This document shows, piece after piece, positions 20,897 to 28,286 of a stretch of DNA of 64,000 nucleotides (position 1 is the first letter of the stretch; each line of letters begins with the position of its first letter). A program made the position numbers and the translations under genes. Origin of the DNA: Streptacidiphilus albus JL83 (GTDB lineage: Bacteria; Actinomycetota; Actinomycetes; Streptomycetales; Streptomycetaceae); the NCBI RefSeq assembly GCF_000744705.1, contig NZ_JQML01000001.1:6024017-6088016 (forward strand), in the 5' to 3' direction. The notes beneath the pieces were generated by a model, which worked only from the letters and a program-made list of their open reading frames with translations, did not search any database and had not been told where the DNA came from.

Positions 20897-21953
20897 CACC
20901 ACGCCGACCGAGGCGTTCGGGCTGCCGCTGCTGCCCGGCGCCCCGGACCCCGGCGACCCATCGGCGCCGGGGTCCGAGGAAGGGCTGCAGGACGACGTGC
21001 GGCGGGTCATCGTGGCCCGGCTCAGCGGCGCGGACCGGGCCTTCCGGGCGCTGCTGCGCAGCGGCGGGATCGCGGTCTTCGTGATCACCGGCATGATCGG
21101 GCTGTTCCTCGTCATCCGGGCCTGGAGCGCCTACCGGAAGGCCGGTTGGAGCTTCTTCAGCACCGGTACCTGGCTGGTGGGCGAGAACCACTTCGGCATC
21201 GCCTCGATCCTGCCGAACGGCATCCTGATCGCGCTGATCGCCCTGGTGATAGCCGTGCCCTGTGCGATCGTCACGGCCCTGTTCATCTCGGAGTACGCCC
21301 CGGCCCTGATCGAGCGCAAGCTGATCGCGGTGATCGACCTGATGGCCGCGATCCCCAGCATCGTCTACGCGCTCTGGGGCGTCTTCTTCTTCCAGCCCAG
21401 GGCCCTCGGCTTCGCCCGCTGGCTGGCCGACCACGTCGGACCGGTCTTCCCCCCGTTCCGGATCGTCGGCCACGAGATGGTGATCGTCTTCTCCTCCTCG
21501 CCCTTCGTCGCGGGACTGGTCGTCTCGCTGATGGTCATTCCGATCATCGCCTCCCTCTGCCGCGAGGTGTTCTCGCAGGCGCCGCAGGGCGAGCGCGAGG
21601 CCGCCTACGCGCTCGGCGCCAGCCGCTGGGCGATGATCCGCGCCGTCGTGCTGCCCTACGGTCGCGGCGGCACGATCGGCGCGGTGATGCTCGGATTCGG
21701 GCGGGCGATGGGGGAGACGATCGCCGTCTCGCTGATCATCTCCCCGGTCTGGACCTTCAACTGGCACGTGCTGCAGACCGGCGGGATGTCGATCCCCGCC
21801 CTGATCGCGCTGCGCTACACCGAGTCCACGCCGCAGATGCTCTCCGCGCTGATGGCCGCCGGGCTCGTGCTCTTCGCCTTCACCCTGGCCGTCAACTCGG
21901 CGGCCGGCGTGATCATCACCCGCACGCGCTCCGGCGCCCAGACGGCCGACTAG
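20889..21953 (+). CDS. PstC-like ABC transporter permease
   Basis: 354 aa. The ATG at 20889 overlaps the upstream stop by 8 nt. About six membrane helices follow an acidic cytosolic N-terminus of ~50 residues. The binding-protein-dependent permease loop is clear: EREAAYALGASRWAMIRAVVLP (EAA motif) and GFGRAMGETIAVSLI, the latter diagnostic of PstC/PstA permeases. It lies between the large tethered protein and the PstA-like gene, with 13 bp to the latter. Together with PstA and PstB it should form the membrane channel of a phosphate-type importer. Confidence 0.88.
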   Translation: MADTTPTEAFGLPLLPGAPDPGDPSAPGSEEGLQDDVRRVIVARLSGADRAFRALLRSGGIAVFVITGMIGLFLVIRAWSAYRKAGWSFFSTGTWLVGENHFGIASILPNGILIALIALVIAVPCAIVTALFISEYAPALIERKLIAVIDLMAAIPSIVYALWGVFFFQPRALGFARWLADHVGPVFPPFRIVGHEMVIVFSSSPFVAGLVVSLMVIPIIASLCREVFSQAPQGEREAAYALGASRWAMIRAVVLPYGRGGTIGAVMLGFGRAMGETIAVSLIISPVWTFNWHVLQTGGMSIPALIALRYTESTPQMLSALMAAGLVLFAFTLAVNSAAGVIITRTRSGAQTAD

Positions 21954-21966
21954 GAGGAACCGCACC

Positions 21967-23250
21967 ATGGCGAAGAGTTCGATCACGGAACCGAGCGTGG
22001 AGACCACGCTGCAGCTGCCGCCGGTCGCCGCCGAGCCCGAGGCGGGGGCGGAGGCGGGGGCGGAGCCCGAGCAGCGCATCCGGCGGCGCGCCGTCTCCCT
22101 CGACGGGGTCTGCGCGCTGCTCGGTTCGGCAGCCGCCGCCCTCGGCCTGACCTGGGTGGTCTACGAGCGGATCCTGCCGACCACCGGCGCCCTCGGCTTC
22201 TGGCTCACCGTGTTCCTGGTGTTCCTGGCGTTCTACGCCGGGGTGACGGCGCTGGTGTGGGGCCGCCGGGCGGTGGCCGACCGGATGGCCGGCGCGCTGA
22301 TGTTCGCCGTCGGCATGCTGATCGTGTTCGTGGTGGCGGACCAGATCGCCTACACGGGGTACGAGGGCCATTCCGCGCTCGGGCACCTGACCTTCTTCAC
22401 CCAGGACTCGCTGAACGCGACCGGGCTCACCCACCTCGACCAGGGCGGCATCCTCAACGCCCTGGTCGGCTCGCTGGAGCAGATGGGCATCGCGACCGCC
22501 ATCGCCGTTCCGCTCGGCATCCTGGCCGCGCTCTTCCTGGTGGAGATCGGCGGCCCGATGGCCCGCCCGGTGCGCTCGCTGGTCGAGGCGATGACCTCGC
22601 TTCCCGAGATCATCGCCGGTCTCTTCATCTTCGCGCTGTTCATCCTCACCTTCGGGCTGCGGCAGAGCGGTTTCGCGGCGGCGCTCGCGCTCACCATCAT
22701 GATGATTCCCTTCGTCGCCCGCTCCTCCGAGGTGATGCTCCGGCTCGTGCCCGGCACGCTGCGCGAGGCCTCGTACGCGCTCGGCGCGAGCCAGTGGCGC
22801 ACCGTCCTCGGCGTGGTGCTGCCGACCGCCCGTTCCGGGCTGACCACGGCGGTCGTGCTGGGCATGGCGCGGGCGATCGGTGAGACCGCGCCGGTCCTGC
22901 TCACCTCCGGCTACACCGACTACGTCAACGCCAACCCGTTCTCCGGCTGGCAGACCAGCCTGCCGCTCTACATCTACGAGACCGTGCGCGAGCCGGCCGA
23001 CGTCCAGCGGGTCCGGGCCTTCGGCGCCGCGGTCGTGCTGATCACGCTGGTCCTCGTGCTGTTCGCGATCGCGCGGCTGCTCGGCGGCCGGCGGCCGGGG
23101 GAGCTGAGCCGGCGTCAGCGCCGACGGGCCGACCGGGAACGGCTCGCGTACCGCAGGACGATCCTCGGCCTCCCCTCCTACGCCGGCCGCAGCGCCGCCG
23201 ACCACCACTCCGGCCGCCGCGCCGCCGATCCGGAAGGAGGAGACCAATGA
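21967..23250 (+). CDS. PstA-like ABC transporter permease
   Basis: 427 aa; ATG after AGGAGGA. A Glu/Ala-rich cytosolic N-terminus precedes several helices. EASYALGASQWRTVLGVVLP is the EAA loop and GMARAIGETAPVLL the family signature. It is longer than typical PstA (~300 aa) through two extra N-terminal helices and a basic cytosolic tail rich in Arg. Its TGA overlaps the ATG of the next gene (ATGA), so it is translationally coupled to the tethered PstS-like protein. Confidence 0.88.
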   Translation: MAKSSITEPSVETTLQLPPVAAEPEAGAEAGAEPEQRIRRRAVSLDGVCALLGSAAAALGLTWVVYERILPTTGALGFWLTVFLVFLAFYAGVTALVWGRRAVADRMAGALMFAVGMLIVFVVADQIAYTGYEGHSALGHLTFFTQDSLNATGLTHLDQGGILNALVGSLEQMGIATAIAVPLGILAALFLVEIGGPMARPVRSLVEAMTSLPEIIAGLFIFALFILTFGLRQSGFAAALALTIMMIPFVARSSEVMLRLVPGTLREASYALGASQWRTVLGVVLPTARSGLTTAVVLGMARAIGETAPVLLTSGYTDYVNANPFSGWQTSLPLYIYETVREPADVQRVRAFGAAVVLITLVLVLFAIARLLGGRRPGELSRRQRRRADRERLAYRRTILGLPSYAGRSAADHHSGRRAADPEGGDQ

Positions 23251-24935
23251 GTCCGCTCAGACTCCGGCTCCGCCTGTTCATCGCCGCCTTCGCCGCGGCG
23301 CTCGCCCTGTGCGCCGTCCCGGTGGCGCCGGCCTCGGCCACCGGCTACGTCCCGCTGGACGGGGACGGCTCCTCCTGGGCCGAGCCGGCGATCCAGCAGT
23401 GGGCCAGGGACATGGCGCCCGACGGCATCCAGATCAACTACACCGGGGACGGCTCCGCCCAGGGGCGGGAGAAGTACATCGAGGACCAGAACGACTTCGC
23501 CGGTTCCGACATCGCCTTCCTCACCCAGGGCGACCCCTTCGGCGCCGGTCTTGAGGTGCCGACCTGGAACTACTCGTACATCCCGATCGTCGCCGGCGGC
23601 ACCACCTTCATCTACAACCTCACCGTCGGCGGGCAGAAGGTGAAGAACCTGCGGCTGTCCGGCCCGACCATCGCGGGGATCTTCACCGGCGCCATCACCA
23701 ACTGGGACGACCCGAAGATCACCCACGACTACGGCACCCAACTGCCGAACCAGCCGATCACGGTGGTCACCCGCTCCGACGGCTCCGGCGCCAGCTACAT
23801 GTTCACCCGGTGGCTGTCCAAGGAGTACCCGTCGCTGTGGGACTCCTTCTGCTCCGCGCACGGCGGCCCCAGCTCCTGCGGGCCCACCGAGTTCTACCCG
23901 GGCTTTGCGAACTCGGTGCAGAAGGACGGCTCGGACCAGATGGCCTCGTTCCTGTCCTCCCCGATCAGCAACGGGGCGATCGGCTACGACGAGTACGCCT
24001 ATGCGCTCGACTACGGCCTGCCCGCGGTGAAGATGCTCAACGCGGCCGGCTACTACACCCTGCCGACGCCGTCCAATGTGGCCATCGCGCTGCAGGCGGC
24101 GGTGATCGACGAGAACCCGAACGACGTCGACTTCCTGATGCAGGACCTCGACAACGTCTACACCTACAACGACCCGCGGGCCTACCCGCTTTCGAGCTAC
24201 AGCTACCTGGTCATCCCGCGCGACGTCGGCGGCGGGAAGAACAACGCGCCGCCGCCGTCCTGGAACACGGCCAAGGGCGCGACGCTGGGCACCTGGCTCA
24301 ACTACGTGCTCTGCGGCGCCCAGCAGAGCGCCGGCAACCTCGGCTACTCGCCGCTGCCGAAGAACCTGGTCGTCGGCGGGTTCGAGCAGGTCGACCACCT
24401 GCCCGGACACGTAGCGACGCCGGACCTGACCGACCTGAACAACTGCAACAACCCGACCTACTCGAACGGCGTCAACCACCTGATCGCCAACGCGCCGAAC
24501 CCGAGCCCGTGCGACTACTACACCGCGCCGCTGGACTGCACGGTCGCCGACGGCAAGGCCGTGCCGACGTCGACCGGCGGCTCGGGCTCCGGCTCGGGTT
24601 CCGGCTCGGGTTCCGGCGCCGGCTCCGGCTCGGGCGGGACCTCGGGCGGCTCGGGCAACGGCGACGCGGCCAACCCCGCCGCCGCCGGAACCGGCGGCGG
24701 CACCAGCGGCGGTACCGGGACCAGCACCGGCGTGGATCCGAACACCGGGCAGCCGATCGGCAGCGGCAGCGGCACCGGCTCCACGCAGTCCATCGCCGCC
24801 GAGCCGATGGACGTCGCGGGCCGGGCGAACGAGGAGTCGCTGCTCGCCGCGCTCACCGTGGTCGAGATCCTGGCGGCGCTCAGCGCGCCGGTGCTGGTCG
24901 GGGCCTGGGTCCAGCGGCGCCGGAAGCGGGGCTGA
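23247..24935 (+). CDS. PstS-like substrate-binding protein with C-terminal membrane anchor
   Basis: 562 aa. A signal peptide ends around ASA-TG. The binding domain carries GDGSSWAEPAIQQW, YTGDGSAQGREKY, the phosphate-type loop SDGSGASYMFTRWL and LRLSGPTIAGIFTGAITNWDDP. After residue ~430 come GS repeats and a Thr/Gly linker, then a helix (SLLAALTVVEILAALSAPVLVGAW) and the tail QRRRKRG. There is no lipobox and no LPXTG, so it is anchored by the C-terminal helix rather than by lipid or sortase. That is unusual for PstS. It is coupled to PstA-like by an ATGA overlap. Confidence 0.88.
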   Translation: MSPLRLRLRLFIAAFAAALALCAVPVAPASATGYVPLDGDGSSWAEPAIQQWARDMAPDGIQINYTGDGSAQGREKYIEDQNDFAGSDIAFLTQGDPFGAGLEVPTWNYSYIPIVAGGTTFIYNLTVGGQKVKNLRLSGPTIAGIFTGAITNWDDPKITHDYGTQLPNQPITVVTRSDGSGASYMFTRWLSKEYPSLWDSFCSAHGGPSSCGPTEFYPGFANSVQKDGSDQMASFLSSPISNGAIGYDEYAYALDYGLPAVKMLNAAGYYTLPTPSNVAIALQAAVIDENPNDVDFLMQDLDNVYTYNDPRAYPLSSYSYLVIPRDVGGGKNNAPPPSWNTAKGATLGTWLNYVLCGAQQSAGNLGYSPLPKNLVVGGFEQVDHLPGHVATPDLTDLNNCNNPTYSNGVNHLIANAPNPSPCDYYTAPLDCTVADGKAVPTSTGGSGSGSGSGSGSGAGSGSGGTSGGSGNGDAANPAAAGTGGGTSGGTGTSTGVDPNTGQPIGSGSGTGSTQSIAAEPMDVAGRANEESLLAALTVVEILAALSAPVLVGAWVQRRRKRG

Positions 24936-25093
24936 GCCGTGGCCCAGTCCGAGCTCCTCGAATCGCCGGCCGAGCCGGAGCCCCGGCCCGAGACCGGAGC
25001 CGGGGCCGGGAACTCCCGGCCCGGCCGGCCCGCCGCCGCGACAGCGAACCGCTGCGCCCGGCCCGGCCGTCCGGGCCGGTCCGGCGACGGCCC

Positions 25094-25894
25094 GTGCTGC
25101 AGGCCCTCGGCCTGACCTTCACCCTGCTCGCCGTGCTGGTGCTGGGTTTCTTCGTCTACCTCTACGGACTGTCCGGGCTCAGCGAGCAGCGTGCCCAGTC
25201 GGCCCTCTACAAGACCTTCGCGGCGCGGCTCGCCGTGGGGACCGCGCCGACCGGGCCCACCGCCGCGGGCGCGCCGGTGGCCATCCTGAACATCCCCGCG
25301 ATCGGCGTCCACGACCTGGTGGTGGTCGAGGGCACCAGCGCCGAGCAGCTCACCCAGGGCGCCGGACACCTCCGCGCCACCGTGCTGCCGGGACAGTACG
25401 GCGTGAGCACGGTCTTCGGGCGCGATGCCACCCACGGCGGCCCCTTCGCCCACCTGATGGAGCTGCGGCGCGGCGACCGGATCACCGCGACCACCGGCGA
25501 GGGAACCGCGACGTACGTCGTCGAGTCCTTCGGCACCACCGCGGACCCCGCGCCCGACCCGACCCGGAACCGGCTGCTGCTGGAGACCGGCGCCGGTCCC
25601 GGCTACCCGACCGGTTGGGCCCAGGTCAGCGCCGACCTGTGGAGCGCTCCGGTGCAGACGCCGACCGCCTGGCCCGCCGTCGCCCCGGCGGAGACAGCGC
25701 TGGCCGGCGATCCCGACGCGCTGCTCCCGCTGATGCTCTGGACCCAGGCACTGCTGGTGGTCTCCTTCGCCGGTTCGCTGGCCGCGCACCGCTGGTCGCG
25801 CTGGGCCGCGCTGCTGTGCACCGCCCCGGTCGTGCTCGCCCTGGTCTGGGCGCTGTACGAGAACCTCTCGCTGCTGCTGCCGAACCTCTACTGA
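25094..25894 (+). CDS. sortase-fold membrane protein lacking catalytic Cys and His; N-terminus probably frameshifted
   Basis: An N-terminal helix ([20 protein letters not shown]) is followed by a sortase-like beta domain: [51 protein letters not shown]. Two further C-terminal helices follow. The usual sortase GHR histidine is GRD here, and the TLxTC cysteine position reads [10 protein letters not shown]. The only Cys lies in a membrane helix. It is therefore probably a pseudo-sortase, fitting the absence of LPXTG in its neighbours. In-frame starts are poor (GTG at 25094 without a clear ribosome-binding site). A better start, GTG at 24939 just after the PstS stop, is in another frame that closes at 25115, suggesting a one-base indel near 25010-25045. 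Confidence 0.75.
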   Translation: MLQALGLTFTLLAVLVLGFFVYLYGLSGLSEQRAQSALYKTFAARLAVGTAPTGPTAAGAPVAILNIPAIGVHDLVVVEGTSAEQLTQGAGHLRATVLPGQYGVSTVFGRDATHGGPFAHLMELRRGDRITATTGEGTATYVVESFGTTADPAPDPTRNRLLLETGAGPGYPTGWAQVSADLWSAPVQTPTAWPAVAPAETALAGDPDALLPLMLWTQALLVVSFAGSLAAHRWSRWAALLCTAPVVLALVWALYENLSLLLPNLY

Positions 25895-25922
25895 CGCCGG
25901 ACTCCTACCGAGAGACACTGAC

Positions 25923-26756
25923 ATGAGCACTCTGAACGAGACGGCATCGGTCGACCCGGGGCCGGTCGCGCCCGACCGCCTGCACGACCCGGCCGGCCTG
26001 GAGACGCGGGCGGTGTCCGCGTGGTTCGGCGACCACAAGGTGCTGGAGCGCGTCTCGCTGACGATGGACCCAGGTCGGGTGACCGCGTTGATCGGCCCCT
26101 CCGGCTGCGGCAAGTCCACCTACCTCAGGATCCTCAACCGGATGCACGAGATGGTCCGCGGCGCCAGTCTCGGGGGCAAGGTCCTGCTCGGGGCGGCCGA
26201 CATCTACGACCCCGGGGTGCGCCCGGCCGAGATCCGCAAGCGGATCGGGATGGTCTTCCAGAAGCCCAACCCCTTCCCGGCGATGACCATCTACGAGAAC
26301 GTCGCCAGCGGGCTGAAGCTCGCCGGGATCAAGGGCGTGGACAAGGACGCGGTGGTCGAGGACTCGCTGCGGCGCGCGGGCCTGTGGAACGAGGTGCACC
26401 GCCGGCTGCGCACGCCCGGCGGCGCGCTCTCCGGCGGCCAGCAGCAGCGTCTGTGCATCGCCCGCTCGCTCGCGGTCAGCCCGGACGTGCTGCTGATGGA
26501 CGAGCCCTGCTCCGCCCTCGACCCGACCTCCACCCGGCGGATCGAGGAGACGATCGGCGAGCTGTCCGGGCAGATCACCATCGTCATCGTGACGCACAAC
26601 ATGCAGCAGGCGGCCCGCGTCTCCCAGCACTGCGCCTTCTTCCTGGCCGGCGAGGAGCAGCCGGGCCGGATCGTGGAGTCGGGCCCCACCGAGCAGATCT
26701 TCGACCACCCGGTCGACCCCCGCACCGCCGACTACGTCCACGGCCGCTTCGGCTGA
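25923..26756 (+). CDS. PstB-like phosphate-type ABC transporter ATPase
   Basis: 277 aa with ATG at 25923. Walker [13 protein letters not shown]-loop [16 protein letters not shown], signature [16 protein letters not shown], Walker B VLLMDEP with the D-loop SALD, and the switch histidine in IVTHNMQQA. The KPNPFP sequence after the Q is characteristic of PstB. No PhoU gene follows; instead a helix-turn-helix protein starts 12 bp downstream. It should energise the PstC/PstA-like permease pair encoded upstream. Confidence 0.92.
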   Translation: MSTLNETASVDPGPVAPDRLHDPAGLETRAVSAWFGDHKVLERVSLTMDPGRVTALIGPSGCGKSTYLRILNRMHEMVRGASLGGKVLLGAADIYDPGVRPAEIRKRIGMVFQKPNPFPAMTIYENVASGLKLAGIKGVDKDAVVEDSLRRAGLWNEVHRRLRTPGGALSGGQQQRLCIARSLAVSPDVLLMDEPCSALDPTSTRRIEETIGELSGQITIVIVTHNMQQAARVSQHCAFFLAGEEQPGRIVESGPTEQIFDHPVDPRTADYVHGRFG

Positions 26757-26768
26757 CGGAGGGCGACT

Positions 26769-27689
26769 GTGGCCACTGCCAACCGGATCACCGTCCGCGT
26801 CGAGTGCCCTGACTTCGAAGGGATCCGCAAGGCCGCCGCCGCCGAGGTCAGGGCCGAGCTCGACGCGATCGGCGACCCGGTCGAACTGGCCCGCCGGGCC
26901 GGTCGGATCATCGGGACGACGACCGCGGCGCTGGACGGCCTCCGGCCGGTCCGCGACGCGGCCGCCCTCTCCCTGTGGGCCTACCAGGCGCCGCCCGCCC
27001 TGCACCGGTCACTGGGGCAGACCCCCACCACGCTGGCCAAGCTGACGCGCGAGGCACTCGGCCTCGGCGCCGCGGAGCGGGTCCCGCCGGCCGGGCGGGA
27101 ACGGATCGCCGCCGCGCGGGCCGCCGGGGTCACCCCGGTCCCGGACGCGCTGCGGGCCCTGCCGGAGCTGGCGGCCCGGGCCGCCGAGCAGCAGGCGCGG
27201 CGCAAGGCCGCCGTGCCCTACCGGAACGCCGCCGCCCGCGAACTGGTCAACCGGCTCGGCTGGGAGCGCGGCCGGGTCGAGGCGGTCACCGGCATGTCGA
27301 AGGTCGCCGTCCACCGCGCCGTGCACGCCGACGGCACCCCGTCGAACCGCTACGACGAGGAGACCCGCCGCAGGGCGGTGGTGCTGGTGCTGGACCAGGG
27401 GATGACCGGCACCGCCGCGGGCGAGCAGCTCGGCATCGGCCCGGCCACCGTCCGCTACTGGGTCAGGGTGGAACGCCGGCTCCGGGAGGCCACGGCGGTG
27501 CTGCGGCAGCGCGACCCCGAGATCCGCTGCAAGGCGGTGTCGATGGTGCTGGACCAGGGGATGACCGGCGCCGCCGCCGCCACCGAGCTCGGCATCGGCG
27601 CACCCACCGTCCGCTGGTGGGCCAGGACCGCGCGCCGGGAGCGCGCGGCCGGGCCCCGGTCGCAGCCGAGTCGGAGCGACCTGCCCTGA
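26769..27689 (+). CDS. putative DNA-binding protein with repeated helix-turn-helix units
   Basis: 306 aa; GTG start with GGAGGG 6 nt upstream and 12 bp after the PstB-like stop, so it is in the operon. The C-terminal half has two near-identical units, RRRAVVLVLDQGMTGTAAGEQLGIGPATVRYWV and its repeat (shared core VLDQGMTG-AA--LGIG-PTVR-W), each reading as a transposase-type helix-turn-helix. A third, diverged unit (GRVEAVTGMSKVAVHRAVH) precedes them. The N-terminal half is Ala/Arg-rich and helical. No family was recognised. It occupies the position PhoU holds in standard pst operons, so a regulatory role is plausible. Confidence 0.7.
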   Translation: MATANRITVRVECPDFEGIRKAAAAEVRAELDAIGDPVELARRAGRIIGTTTAALDGLRPVRDAAALSLWAYQAPPALHRSLGQTPTTLAKLTREALGLGAAERVPPAGRERIAAARAAGVTPVPDALRALPELAARAAEQQARRKAAVPYRNAAARELVNRLGWERGRVEAVTGMSKVAVHRAVHADGTPSNRYDEETRRRAVVLVLDQGMTGTAAGEQLGIGPATVRYWVRVERRLREATAVLRQRDPEIRCKAVSMVLDQGMTGAAAATELGIGAPTVRWWARTARRERAAGPRSQPSRSDLP

Positions 27690-27701
27690 CGGCGCCGAGG
27701 G

Positions 27702-28286
27702 CTATCCGGCCGGGTCCGCGGCGGGAACGGGACCGTCGGCGGGTTCGGCCGGGAACCAGAGGGCGGCCAGGGCGTCGGCGCCCAGCCCGAACAGGGCCTC
27801 GTCCGCGCAGGTCAGCAGGTCGAAGCGGAGCAGGCCCAGCAGCAGGGTCCAGGCCAGCAGGGCTCGCGGGCCGCCGGCCGACGCGGCGAGCGGGCCGGGG
27901 AGTCCGGGGACGGCGGGCGGCAGCGGCCGGGCGTCGAGCAGGGCGAACTGGTGGGGGTGGGCCCTGGCCCAGTCCCTGGCCGCCCGGCAGCAGGCGTGCC
28001 AGCGGGCCCTCGGCCCGGCGTCCGCCCGGCGGAGCGGCGGTCCGAGCCGCTGGGACAGGGCTGCCTGGGCCTCGGCGGCCAGCGCCTGGAGCAGGTGTTC
28101 GCGGCTGGGGAAGTACCGGTACAGGGCGGAGGACGCCACCCCCAGTTCCCGGGCGACCGCCCGGAGCGAGAGGCCGACCTGGCCCTCCTCGGCCAGCAGC
28201 CGCCAGGCGGTGCTCTTGATCTCCCGCACGATGTCCTCGTGCGCCCGTGTCCTGGCGGAGCCGAAGGACGATGACCGGCCGTCCAT
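27702..28286 (-). CDS. TetR-family transcriptional regulator
   Basis: 194 aa. The ATG at 28286 overlaps the stop of the SARP gene by one base (TGATG), so it is translationally coupled. The N-terminal helix-turn-helix (TAWRLLAEEGQVGLSLRAVARELGVASSALYRYFPSREHLLQAL) is standard TetR; the C-terminal ligand domain is Leu/Ala/Pro-rich, like the WHG-type TetR_C group. It lacks the features of ArpA-type butenolide receptors, so it is not the expected partner of the AfsA homologue nearby. A likely operator is the CCTGGTC/GACCAGG palindrome at 31039-31053. Confidence 0.87.
   Translation of the reverse strand: MDGRSSSFGSARTRAHEDIVREIKSTAWRLLAEEGQVGLSLRAVARELGVASSALYRYFPSREHLLQALAAEAQAALSQRLGPPLRRADAGPRARWHACCRAARDWARAHPHQFALLDARPLPPAVPGLPGPLAASAGGPRALLAWTLLLGLLRFDLLTCADEALFGLGADALAALWFPAEPADGPVPAADPAG

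Noticed and set aside
27702..28286. TetR gene as the butenolide receptor paired with the AfsA homologue
   Set aside because: Its N-terminus and ligand domain are of the general TetR/WHG type, not the ArpA type, and it is coupled to a SARP rather than to afsA.
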